Assembly: GCA_964487545.1 (NCBI GenBank)
Contig: CAZARI010000022.1
Coordinates: 1 to 50,874, forward strand
Reading direction: 5' to 3'
Source: SKUL01 sp964487545
GTDB taxonomy: Bacteria > Bacteroidota > Bacteroidia > Flavobacteriales_D > SKUL01
DNA length: 50,874 bases
Under the pieces are notes generated by a model, which was not told where the DNA came from, made no database searches, and saw nothing but the letters and a program-made list of their open reading frames with translations. Positions 18,212-26,534 of the stretch are shown here, piece by piece (within the stretch, counting starts at the first letter, position 1; every line of letters begins with the position of its first letter). Made by a program: the position numbers and the translations under genes.

Positions 18212-18789
18212 TGAGAACAGAAGAAATTATATCATCGATTAATGAAACCCGAAAGCCTATCACTGAACTAGAGAGGTTACCAACGAAGCAAGGTATTTAT
18301 GCATTCACGCTAACGGAGGGTGCTGAGCTCGGAAAGTTTGGATCCGCAGGAAGGGTGATTTTCGTTGGTCTTGCAGAGAAAAGTTTGGCAAGTCGGGATA
18401 CTAAAAGCCATCTCAAAACAGGACAGACAGGAGGTTCTTCACTAAGACGGTCTTTAGGTGCGGTTCTAAAACAGGAACTTTCCTTAACAGCTCTTCCCCG
18501 TGACAAGAATGGGAAGAAACCACGTCCTGACAAATACAAATTTAACCCCGAAGGCGAGAGAAAGCTTACGAATTGGATGATTGAAAATCTGGAACTGGGC
18601 TATTGGGAAAATTTGGAAGAGCCGTTTTCGACGGATGAGTTGCGGAAAGAGGAAGAACAAGTGATTAAAACCTTGAAACCCACTCTGGATCTGGACAGGA
18701 GAACCAAAAGGTTCAATCCTCTGGCTGGGGAGCTGGATGCACTCAGGGAAGTTTGCAGGGCAGCAGTGAGGAACACTTCAGAAATATAG
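18211..18789 (+). CDS. GIY-YIG-like nuclease domain protein
   Basis: A 192-residue soluble protein. GIYAF (28-32) and VIFVGLAEKSLASRD (49-63) match the GIY and YIG strands and the catalytic Arg of GIY-YIG nucleases, with His67 in KSHLKTGQTGGSSLRRS next. The later part, NWMIENLELGYWEN with EEEQVIKTLKPTLDLDRR, is the usual continuation in proteins that carry this domain in methylase/helicase defence operons. It is the only apparently intact gene of the island. Its start overlaps the methylase stop by one base (TAATG), so it was translated with the methylase. Its cleavage activity is inferred. Confidence 0.65.
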   Translation: MRTEEIISSINETRKPITELERLPTKQGIYAFTLTEGAELGKFGSAGRVIFVGLAEKSLASRDTKSHLKTGQTGGSSLRRSLGAVLKQELSLTALPRDKNGKKPRPDKYKFNPEGERKLTNWMIENLELGYWENLEEPFSTDELRKEEEQVIKTLKPTLDLDRRTKRFNPLAGELDALREVCRAAVRNTSEI

Positions 18790-18799
18790 ATACTAATAA

Positions 18800-20004
18800 T
18801 TGAAAAATAAGTAATCTACCGCTATTCTTCCAGACGAAAATCCATTGATCAATCCTTTCTTAACGAACGTTTGAAAAACGCCCGTTCTTACGATCGCATC
18901 GCGGGCTACTTTAGTTCTTCTATTGTAGAAGTTGCGGGTGAGGCATTGGAAAGCATTACAGGCAAGGTGCGAATCATTTGCAATTCTGAACTGGCCCTTC
19001 TGGACGTAGAAACTGCCAAAGCCGCCGCATTGGCTTTGGGCCACGAGTGGCGGTCGAACACTGAAAACAAATTGAGTGACGCGGCAAAAGTTCGTTTGGG
19101 GAGGCTCTATGACTTTTTACATTCTGGCAAACTCGAGGTGAGGGTTTTGCCCGACAAAGTACATGGGCTTTTGCACGGAAAAGCCGGCGTAATCACAGCG
19201 GCCGATGGTTCACAAACTTCATTTCTCGGGAGTATCAATGAAAGCAAATCGGCCTGGCAATTAAATTATGAATTACTCTGGGAGGATGACTCTCCGGAAG
19301 CAGTTCAGTGGGTACAAGAGGAATTTGATCAGCTGTGGAATCATCACAAAGCACAGCCTTTGTCCAATGCCGTAATTGAGGACGTAAAACGGCTGAGAGA
19401 TAGAGAAGTGGTAAACATAACTCAATGGCAGGAACTGGAAAATGTAGCCAGCCCGGTTATTGAAACACCTGTTTATCAAAAGCAGTTTGGTCTTTGGGTA
19501 CACCAGAAATATTTTGTGAAGCGCACCTTTGATGAACATCGATCTGGCAGGGGCGCCCGTTTTGTATTGGCCGACCAGGTAGGATTAGGTAAAACCCTTC
19601 AATTGGCCCTTTCAGCAATGCTGATGACTTTGCACGGCAAAAGACCTGTGCTCGTAATTGCACCCAAAACACTCATTTGGCAATGGCAAGATGAGAATAT
19701 GAAGTTGCTCAACTTCCCGTCTGCCGTTTGGGACGGTAAAGCCTGGGTGGATGAAAACGAAGTCCGCTACGTCAATTCCGATCCCGAAAAGGCTTTGCTC
19801 AACTGCCCCCGGAAAATGGGCATCATCAGCCAGGGAATCATCACGCACGGTGGTCCATTGGCAGAAAAACTCCTGCAAAAGGATTACGAATGTGTAATTG
19901 TAGATGAGGCACACCGCGCAAGGCGAAAAAATTTAAAAAAAGGCCTCGAAGATATTCCGCCAGATCCCAACAACCTGATGCGTTTTCTCTGGGAATTTCC
20001 CTGA
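18800..20004 (+). pseudogene. PLD-SNF2 helicase of a defence operon, 3'-truncated and frameshifted
   Basis: The open frame from 18871 gives a PLD-like domain (HGK with following GSIN, the phospholipase D-type active site, residues about 102-123) and the first half of an SNF2 helicase: Walker A in QVGLGKT (236-242), motif Ia in VLVIAPKTLIWQWQ and DEAH (345-348). It stops at LMRFLWEFP, before the helicase motifs III to VI. Upstream, LPDENPLINPFL lies in another frame and needs one base to join NERLKNARSYDRIAGYF; before it, a TTG at 18800 is followed by an in-frame TAA. The gene is therefore broken at both ends. Confidence 0.65.
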
Positions 20005-20693
20005 TATGGATCGAAGGAAAGTTCCACTTCTTCGATGTTGTGCGTCGAATACACCAAGCCAATGGTGTTATCGAAATTTGATTCTGGTTCGGGGTATGCC
20101 TCACGCAAGAACGTTTCATCCGAGATTGTGAGCGTTTCAATTCGGTCGATTCCAAAATTTCGGAATGCACTTACCTCTTCCGAAACGCCGACCAGATACC
20201 ACCGATTTTGATATTCCTTCAGCATATATGGAAGCACGGTGTAAGTTTTAGAATTTTCCTGTCCAAAACTCGTGTGGGTCATTTGCACTTTAGCGTTCGA
20301 CTCAATTGCAGATAGTAAAACCGGCAGGTGCTCCATGCCCTTCAAATCTCCGCGCGACTCGAAGGAGAAATATTGCAGCTTGTTCTTTCCATGCTGCAAC
20401 GTGTCTGTTATCAGGCGCATGGTATGCGCGGTTTGAGCAAAACGCAAAAACTTATCTGCTCCCTTTTGTGAAGCTTCGTCAATGGCATATCCGTTTCGGT
20501 TGCGGTTGTATATGATATTCACATCAAATTCGAAGCGAAGTTTTTCGATATCGCGCTGCAACGTTCGGTGGGAAATACTAAAGTCACAATTGCTTAAATA
20601 TTCATTTATCTCCCTTGCCGATGGATAACCATTTCTACCAATTTTTTCGATGATCAATTGATAGCGACGAAGGGTTCCGTGAATGGGAGACAT
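19884..20693 (-). CDS. WYL-domain transcriptional regulator, 3'-truncated
   Basis: The authentic part, 20693 to about 20003, gives a DeoR/HTH_11 winged helix (RRYQLIIEKIGRNGYPSAREINEYL, then SHRTLQRDIEKL) and a WYL domain with QNRWYLVGV at about residues 163-171. Normal homologues go on about 70 residues after the VELSFDP strand that ends here; this frame instead runs on as the reverse complement of the helicase remnant (NSQRKRIRLLG onward). WYL proteins are common regulators and ligand sensors, often near defence genes. The C-terminal dimerisation part is lost. Confidence 0.75.
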   Translation of the reverse strand: MSPIHGTLRRYQLIIEKIGRNGYPSAREINEYLSNCDFSISHRTLQRDIEKLRFEFDVNIIYNRNRNGYAIDEASQKGADKFLRFAQTAHTMRLITDTLQHGKNKLQYFSFESRGDLKGMEHLPVLLSAIESNAKVQMTHTSFGQENSKTYTVLPYMLKEYQNRWYLVGVSEEVSAFRNFGIDRIETLTISDETFLREAYPEPESNFDNTIGLVYSTHNIEEVELSFDPYQGNSQRKRIRLLGSGGISSRPFFKFFRLARCASSTITHS

Positions 20694-20769
20694 GGGTTGG
20701 TTTTAAAATATATCCTAAATATAACGGCGCGACTTTCCTTATTGTCGGCCCGCAACAAACTTATTTAAA

Positions 20770-20822
20770 GGCACAAATCTTGAATTTACCACTTCCTCAC
20801 ATAAGTTATATACGCTGTTAGC
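20770..20822 (-). repeat. Dispersed repeat, copy A
   Basis: Begins inside the last codons of the HNH gene (GCTAACA includes its TAA) and resembles the sequence at 50608-50677: shared blocks are AACA, GTATA, GAAGT and AATTCAAG followed by TGT and CC, in the same order with small length differences. Both copies are on the minus strand and each lies next to an accessory gene. Confidence 0.5.
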
Positions 20823-21189
20823 AAACTTTTATTTTCTTTATTAACACTTGGATTCCATCTATTTCAAAGTTAAATTCCACATTGTTATTTTTTACTAGTT
20901 CACAATTTCCATAGTGCATTTGTCTGTGGTGATTAGCGCAAATAGTTATCAAATTTCCAATTCCTAAAGACCCTTCTTTCAAATTTGAGACTTGCTCAAC
21001 ATGGTGATTTTCCACATAATAATCCCCATTTTTCTTTTCGAAAGAAAAGGGAGATTGTCCTAGTGCTTCACAAACCAAACATTTAAATTTTGTAATTTTC
21101 TTTACCTTGTTAGCGATTGCTCCTCGTTCAATGAAAGACGAAATACGGTGTCTCACTTCGGGAATCTGATTTCTCATTTTTTTCTCCAA
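20818..21189 (-). CDS. HNH endonuclease domain protein, possibly 5'-truncated
   Basis: A 123-residue protein with CLVCE (zinc-binding Cys pair) and the HNH core YVENHHVEQVSNLKEGSLGIGNLITICANHHRQMHYG. The most likely start is ATG at 21177, which has GGAG six bases upstream; a TTG at 21189 is also possible. The same frame remains open and protein-like back to 21261 (EKRAELILNGRSSDSVEEI) but has no start codon, so the gene may have lost its 5' end. The codons are strongly AT-rich compared with flanking genes, a sign of transfer. It sits with the gene at 21234 as a probable nuclease pair. Confidence 0.75.
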   Translation of the reverse strand: MEKKMRNQIPEVRHRISSFIERGAIANKVKKITKFKCLVCEALGQSPFSFEKKNGDYYVENHHVEQVSNLKEGSLGIGNLITICANHHRQMHYGNCELVKNNNVEFNFEIDGIQVLIKKIKVC

Positions 21190-21233
21190 GGCTATAATTT
21201 CTTCAACACTGTCAGAGGACCTGCCGTTTAGAA

Positions 21234-21623
21234 TTAACTCGGCACGTTTTTCAATTTGGAGTTAATGTCAGTAAATGGATTTGTAATGGTTGTCCAATTA
21301 AAATTATAAACTTGCTCTATATTATCAATTTCTTCGTCTCTTGCGATAGGTTTTTTACCATCACGTTCCAAAATCACATTTACACCTTGGCTATAATTTG
21401 CTCTTCGAGTTTGCTTATTTATAACAATAATGGTTAATGGTGGTAAATTATTGGTGTGGCAATATTGAAGCATTGGCTTTAGCAAATGGACTCCCACATT
21501 TACAGCAATCACATCAACTTTCTCGCCTAATTCACCATAGGTTATAAATTCTCCGTTCTTGGCATATTTAACAAGAATGTCCCAAGTTTTCTGTCTTTTG
21601 ACAATCCATTTATCTGTTTTCAT
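21234..21623 (-). CDS. Hypothetical protein with ITYGELG motif
   Basis: A 129-residue AT-rich gene. The core WDILVKYAKNGEFITYGELG, then a long helix and LPPLTIIVINKQTRRANYSQGV, resembles a small winged-helix-like family often seen beside nucleases and restriction genes; the ITYGEL pattern is also reminiscent of alkyltransferase-like proteins, but the catalytic PCHR is absent. It ends with VYNFNWTTITNPF, the natural end of the family, followed by 11 residues that may be a fusion tail. The start at 21623 is the first ATG. It lies upstream of, and in the same direction as, the HNH gene, which it overlaps in coding space. Confidence 0.55.
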   Translation of the reverse strand: MKTDKWIVKRQKTWDILVKYAKNGEFITYGELGEKVDVIAVNVGVHLLKPMLQYCHTNNLPPLTIIVINKQTRRANYSQGVNVILERDGKKPIARDEEIDNIEQVYNFNWTTITNPFTDINSKLKNVPS

Positions 21624-21721
21624 TTCAAATTTTTGCTAAATAAAGATTGGTTCGGTTGATTATGTTCACCGCGATGAGCCACTAAACTTTTCTATTCCTT
21701 TTATAGAACGACATATTTCAA

Positions 21722-24022
21722 CTATCGCCCGCGCTGCTCTCGCTGCATCTCGTTTTCTTGAAGATGCTCGCGCTGTTTGAAGAGCTTAAAGCGTTTGGGC
21801 TGGTCATTACCTGCGCGCCAGTAGTTGTTGCTCACGTCAGAATCGGCGGTTTCAAGAAAGGGATCGAGCACAATGGCCACGGCTTCTTGGTCGGTGATAA
21901 AAACCTTGGTGACTTCATCGTGGTTCATGCGCCAGATTTCGGCCGGAATGCGTTTAACTTCGGTGGTGCCATCTGCAAATTCAAACTCCACTATCAACGG
22001 CATCACGAGTCCACCAATATTTTTAAAGGAAATCTCATAAAACTGTTGACTGGATTCGAGCCGGGCCTTTTCGGCTTCGGTCAGCGAGGAATGATAACGT
22101 TCATAGGCGCTTTCATCGAGCCGGTCGTAATTCAGCGGATCGTAGGTTGAGTAAAAATCGCGCAAAACAGAATCGCGTTCGGCAAAGGTCTTTTCACCCA
22201 TTTCGCGGTTGCGGATATTTCCAATATAATCACGTTGTGCGGCTTTGCGCTCGCGAGATAGCTTGCTTTCGGCAGCGGGGTGGCGGGTATCGATCTGAAA
22301 CCAGCGCACCTGTTCAATGGCAATGTCAACATGGTCGGTAGTGAAAAACCAGCCGCGCCAAAACCAGTCGAGATCCACGGCCGAGGCGTCTTCCATCGTC
22401 CGGAAAAAGTCGGCCGGTGTAGGGTGTTTAAACTTCCAGCGGGTGGCGTATTCCTTCAATGCATAATCAAATAACTCGCGCCCCATAATGGTTTCGCGCA
22501 ATACGTTGAGGGCAGCAGTGGGCAAACCATAGGCGTTGTTACCGAGCTGCGGAATGCTTTCGGCGTTGGTCATGATCGGCACCCTGTTCGACTTGTCGCC
22601 GCTCATATAAGCCGCCATCGATTGGGGTGAGCCGCGCCGGATGGGGAAATCATGATCGAACTCCCGCTCGGTGAGGTACTGTATAAATGAGTTAAGCCCT
22701 TCATCCAGCCAGGTCCACTTGCGCTCGTCCGAATTGATAATCATCGGAAACCAGTTGTGACCCACTTCGTGCATAATCACTCCGATCATTCCCCACTTGG
22801 TTCTTTCGGAATAGGTGCCGTCGGTCTCGGTGCGGCCGTAGTTAAACGAAATCATTGGATACTCCATTCCGATGCGTTTGGCGTTGACCGAGATGGCCAC
22901 CGGATAGGGATAATCAAAGGTGTATTTGCTGAATGATTTGAGCGTGTGAATAACGGCGCGGGTGGAGTAACGCTCCCATAGCGGGTTTCCTTCCTTCGGA
23001 TAAAACGACATGGCCATCACGGTGCGGTTTCCGAATGGCACTCCCTGAGCATCCCAAATGAATTTGCGCGAACTGGCAAATGCAAAGTCGCGAACATTTT
23101 CGGCTTTAAAGCGCCAGGTGCGTGTGCCTTCTGCTCGCTTCGATTCGCGTTCTTCGGCCTCCTCTTGCGTAATCACCAAAACCGGCTGGTTGGCAGTGCG
23201 GGCTTTTTCCAGTCGGCTGCGCTGCGTTTCGGTCAGCACATCACGCGGGTTCTGAAGCTCGCCCGTTGCCGACACCACATGATCTGCCGGAACGGTAATG
23301 TTTACCTCAAAGTTTCCGAAGCTAAGCGCGTACTCCGAAGGCCCGAGAAACTGCTTGTTCTGCCATCCGTCGTAATCGTTGTACATCGCCATGCGCGGAT
23401 AAAACTGAGCAATGGTATAGAGGTAATTGCTGTCGGTTTCGAAATACTCATAACCCGATCGGCCACCCACCTTCATGCGGTCGTTGATGTTATACCACCA
23501 CTTGATGTTGAAGGTAAATGCCGCACCCGATGGCAAGGCCCGCGGCATGTCCACCCGCATCATGGTTTTGTTAATGATATAAGGTAATTCCTTGCCGCTG
23601 TTGTCTTTCAATTCCTCGATTTTAAATCCGCCATCGAATCCCGGATTCCAGTAGTCCACATCACTAAATCGCAATGAATCGCGCATGGAGCTGGTTTGAA
23701 TTTTATAGGAGTCAGAATCTTTGGCGCGCACATTCTGGTCGAGCTGAACCCACAAGTAATTGAGTTGATCGGGCGAATTGTTGAAATAGACAATGGTTTG
23801 CTGACCGTAGATTCGCTGCTGCTCGTCGTCGAGCCGAATATCCATTTTGTAATCGGCGCGTTGTTGCCAATACTGTGTACCCGGCGCGCCAGAACCCGTG
23901 CGATACACGTTGGGCGTGGGCAGCAAATCGTCGAGCTGATCAAATTTATTGGGCTGTTGCTGGGCCATCACTGCCGAAATGCCAACAAGGAATGAGAAAA
24001 ACAATGCGTTTAGATACTTCAT
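21722..24022 (-). CDS. M1 family zinc metallopeptidase, secreted
   Basis: A 766-residue aminopeptidase-like enzyme with a signal peptide (MKYLNALFFSFLVGISAVMA). The zinc motif HEVGHNW at about 418-424 with a downstream Glu in WLDEGLNSF is intact; the GAMEN-type substrate motif appears in altered form as GMEYPM at about 385. An N-terminal beta domain precedes it, and the C-terminal part is rich in charged residues, ending EMQREQRGR. There is no T9SS domain, so it is probably periplasmic. A TTG six bases upstream could start translation but ATG at 24022 fits the signal peptide. Confidence 0.9.
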   Translation of the reverse strand: MKYLNALFFSFLVGISAVMAQQQPNKFDQLDDLLPTPNVYRTGSGAPGTQYWQQRADYKMDIRLDDEQQRIYGQQTIVYFNNSPDQLNYLWVQLDQNVRAKDSDSYKIQTSSMRDSLRFSDVDYWNPGFDGGFKIEELKDNSGKELPYIINKTMMRVDMPRALPSGAAFTFNIKWWYNINDRMKVGGRSGYEYFETDSNYLYTIAQFYPRMAMYNDYDGWQNKQFLGPSEYALSFGNFEVNITVPADHVVSATGELQNPRDVLTETQRSRLEKARTANQPVLVITQEEAEERESKRAEGTRTWRFKAENVRDFAFASSRKFIWDAQGVPFGNRTVMAMSFYPKEGNPLWERYSTRAVIHTLKSFSKYTFDYPYPVAISVNAKRIGMEYPMISFNYGRTETDGTYSERTKWGMIGVIMHEVGHNWFPMIINSDERKWTWLDEGLNSFIQYLTEREFDHDFPIRRGSPQSMAAYMSGDKSNRVPIMTNAESIPQLGNNAYGLPTAALNVLRETIMGRELFDYALKEYATRWKFKHPTPADFFRTMEDASAVDLDWFWRGWFFTTDHVDIAIEQVRWFQIDTRHPAAESKLSRERKAAQRDYIGNIRNREMGEKTFAERDSVLRDFYSTYDPLNYDRLDESAYERYHSSLTEAEKARLESSQQFYEISFKNIGGLVMPLIVEFEFADGTTEVKRIPAEIWRMNHDEVTKVFITDQEAVAIVLDPFLETADSDVSNNYWRAGNDQPKRFKLFKQREHLQENEMQREQRGR

Positions 24023-24115
24023 ATACAAGGGGTGAATTTTTATCGCCGACTAAGATAAAAATTATCGCTTCTATTAGGCCTTATGTCGTTCCATGCAATA
24101 CGCTGCACGATTCCC

Positions 24116-24123
24116 TACCTTTG
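24116..24123 (+). promoter_or_regulatory. -7 box upstream of nth
   Basis: TACCTTTG on the plus strand, 74 bases before the nth ATG and 18 bases before a short upstream open frame. Confidence 0.35.
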
Positions 24124-24141
24124 CACCGCAATTCAGTTAAA

Positions 24142-24198
24142 ATGGATCAGGCAGCAAAATCAAGAAAAAACGGCCTGGTGAATTGGCCTCGACGATAA
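24142..24198 (+). CDS. Possible 18-codon leader ORF before nth
   Basis: An ATG 18 bases after the -7 box opens an 18-codon frame (MDQAAKSRKNGLVNWPRR) whose TAA shares one base with the nth ATG (TAATG). The tight overlap suggests translational coupling, but a chance ORF is equally possible and no homologue is known to me. Confidence 0.25.
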   Translation: MDQAAKSRKNGLVNWPRR

Positions 24199-24854
24199 TG
24201 ACAAAAAAAGAAAAAGCAGCATACGTCATGCAAGAGTTGGAGCGGCTCTATCCTACAGTGCCCATTCCACTCGATCATTCCGATACATACACGTTGCTCA
24301 TTGCAGTTTTGCTGAGCGCACAGTGCACCGATGCCCGCGTCAACCAAATTACGCCCCTACTCTTTGCCCGGGCAAGCACACCTTATGAAATGGTTTTACT
24401 AAGCGTGGATGAAATTCGCCAAATTATTCGTCCATGCGGTCTAAGTCCGGCTAAGTCAAAAGCCATTTACGGACTGTCTGAAATTCTGATCAAGAAACAC
24501 GGTGGCGAGGTACCACAGTCGTTCGAAGAACTGGAGGCGCTACCGGGGGTGGGACACAAAACAGCGTCGGTTGTTATGGCCCAGGCATTCGGCATTCCGG
24601 CGTTTCCGGTTGATACGCACATCCACCGCCTAATGTACCGCTGGGGATTATCGAATGGAAAAAATGTGACGCAAACAGAAAAGGACTGTAAACGGCTTTT
24701 TCCGAAAGAGAAGTGGAACAAGCTTCATTTGCAAATCATCTACTATGCCCGCGAATACTCGCCTGCACGTGGACTGAATTTAGAAAAAGACTTGATCACT
24801 GCAAGAATTGGTCGTAAATCGCTGTTGCGCGAAGCAGAAAAAAAGAAGAAATAA
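24198..24854 (+). CDS. nth: Endonuclease III, DNA glycosylase/AP lyase
   Basis: A 218-residue base-excision repair enzyme that removes oxidised pyrimidines and nicks at abasic sites. Visible motifs: LIAVLLSAQCTDARVN, the helix-hairpin-helix LEALPGVGHKTASVV with catalytic Lys, and VDTHIHRL with the catalytic Asp. The C-terminal part lacks the four-cysteine iron-sulfur loop: no Cys cluster follows the RGLNLEKDL segment, whereas E. coli Nth has C-x6-C-x2-C-x5-C. Cluster-free Nth proteins occur in some lineages. A TTG at 24183 could extend the frame but ATG at 24198 gives the normal start MTKKEKA. Confidence 0.9.
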   Translation: MTKKEKAAYVMQELERLYPTVPIPLDHSDTYTLLIAVLLSAQCTDARVNQITPLLFARASTPYEMVLLSVDEIRQIIRPCGLSPAKSKAIYGLSEILIKKHGGEVPQSFEELEALPGVGHKTASVVMAQAFGIPAFPVDTHIHRLMYRWGLSNGKNVTQTEKDCKRLFPKEKWNKLHLQIIYYAREYSPARGLNLEKDLITARIGRKSLLREAEKKKK

Positions 24855-24860
24855 TTCTTT

Positions 24861-25125
24861 CTATTGCTTCACAAACTGCTCAACGATTTTTCCAGAATTG
24901 GGGATGATTTGGGCCTTGTAAATTCCAGCAGGCAGCACAGAAACATTTACGCGTTTGGATAATGGCCTTACGCGCCACAGCTTACCGAGTGCTCATAAAT
25001 TTCTATCGAAACAAGGGCGGATCAAGAAGTTTCAATCTGGATGTATTCTCTCACCCGGATTTGGAAATAAAAGGATTTGCGAAGATGGTTCGGAGTTTAT
25101 CGAAGTTGCAGTTTCAGTCAAATCC
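24861..25125 (-). pseudogene. Decayed T9SS C-terminal sorting domain
   Basis: Three minus-strand frames joined give a recognisable T9SS type A domain: ILLFPNPGERIH, then IETS and VSIEIYEHS, then GKLWRV, VNVSVLPAGIYKAQIIP and VEQFVKQ with a TAG at 24861-24863. At least two frameshifts and an in-frame TGA interrupt it. No intact upstream domain is seen in the remaining spacer to 25312, which shows only low-quality reading frames. It is probably the tail of a lost secreted protein. Confidence 0.6.
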
Positions 25126-25311
25126 TGCCTTAATATAAATGCATCGTTCAGGCACCGTTAACGTTGTTTTCATTGAATGACGGATTACATGGTTGGTATT
25201 TATTGGATCAGCACAACGACACAAGTTGGGCATCGATAGTTGTACCCACTTCAAAACGTGCGGCATACCAACTATAGCAGAAGATTATCAATTCCGTAAT
25301 TTCAGCCCGCC

Positions 25312-26430
25312 ATGCAAAACCAGCTTTCCCAAAATCCCACTTCCTACTTCCACGGCCTGGATGGATTGCGTTTTTTGGCGTTTATGGTCGTGCTCGGAAG
25401 CCATTTGACTCATCCGCTGTCGGTGCGGTATGAAGAAGGTGTATTGGGATATTTCCTCTCGTGGTTTCAGTACGGCTATTTGGCGGTAGATTTGTTTTTT
25501 GTACTCTCGGCGTTTCTGATTTCATGGTGGGGGCTACGTGAAATTCAGCATAAAAACGACTTCAGTTTTGGCAAGTACTTCGTGAGACGAGCCCTGCGCA
25601 TCTGGCCGCTTTACTTTTTGATGGTGCTGATCTGTTTGGTGATCAATCAACTACAAACCACCAGCGGAATGGAGGTTTCAGAAATGCCGTCACTGTGGTA
25701 CTACCTCACCTTTACCCTCAATTTTGCTGCACTGGAAAACGATCAATTTCTCATGATTATTCTCTGGTCGATTTCGGTGGAAGAACAGTATTACATTTTT
25801 AATGGACTTGTTTTAAAATGGGTGCGCAAATACTTTTTACCGATCAACCTGTTGATTCTTGCCTGGGCCACGCTTTTCAGAATATCCCATCTCGATGAGC
25901 CGCTTACCTTGCATTACCATACCTTAAGTGTGATGGCCTGCTTTGCTGTAGGAAACATTCTCGCTTACCTGATTACACATCAAACCTGGTCGCAGCGGCT
26001 GGAGAAATTAATCAAAAGCAAATTTTCGGTTGTGGCCATTGGGTTGCTGGTAGCTGTTTTAATTTCCTATCCAATTTTGGCCGCATTCAGGTGGGTGTTT
26101 GCCATCGAAAAAGTTTGGATACCCATTCTATTTGCGATCGCTGTTGCCTATCAGGTTTATCACGCACGCGGTTTGTTTGCGCTGCACGGCAGACGAATGA
26201 TGAATTATCTCGGCAAAATTTCGTACGGATTATACTGCTTTCACGGTTTGGTTATCGCCGTGCTTATCAACCTGCTGCAAATGGCCGGATACGATTATCC
26301 ACCGCTCTCACCGGTCATCGCCTTGGTTGTTTTCCCGGTGACGAGTTTGCTGTTGACTATTTTGCTGGCCCACCTTTCGTACCGATGGTTTGAATTTCCG
26401 CTGCTGCAGTACAAAAACCGGTTTCGCTGA
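25312..26430 (+). CDS. Acyltransferase family 3 membrane protein
   Basis: A 372-residue multi-pass protein of the OafA/NodX acyltransferase-3 family, which O-acylates surface sugars. Key features are HGLDGLRFLAFMVVLGSH at the N-terminus (including the conserved arginine and His), VDLFFVLSAFLI, RALRIWPLYF, and WSISVEEQYY, with about ten hydrophobic segments. The substrate is unknown; no glycosyltransferases are adjacent. The first ATG at 25312 is used because it starts directly before the conserved HGLDGLR motif. Confidence 0.9.
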   Translation: MQNQLSQNPTSYFHGLDGLRFLAFMVVLGSHLTHPLSVRYEEGVLGYFLSWFQYGYLAVDLFFVLSAFLISWWGLREIQHKNDFSFGKYFVRRALRIWPLYFLMVLICLVINQLQTTSGMEVSEMPSLWYYLTFTLNFAALENDQFLMIILWSISVEEQYYIFNGLVLKWVRKYFLPINLLILAWATLFRISHLDEPLTLHYHTLSVMACFAVGNILAYLITHQTWSQRLEKLIKSKFSVVAIGLLVAVLISYPILAAFRWVFAIEKVWIPILFAIAVAYQVYHARGLFALHGRRMMNYLGKISYGLYCFHGLVIAVLINLLQMAGYDYPPLSPVIALVVFPVTSLLLTILLAHLSYRWFEFPLLQYKNRFR

Positions 26431-26534
26431 TAAAATCCACAGAGATTAATAACCTTGTTATCTGTCACCCAATACTGGCTGATCGATTTCAAACTGTATT
26501 TTGAAATCACAGCAAGAAAGGAGAATTTTGAAGC

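Noticed and set aside
18871..20004. Complete restriction or repair helicase
   Set aside because: Helicase motifs after DEAH are absent and the frame ends at the junction with the WYL gene.
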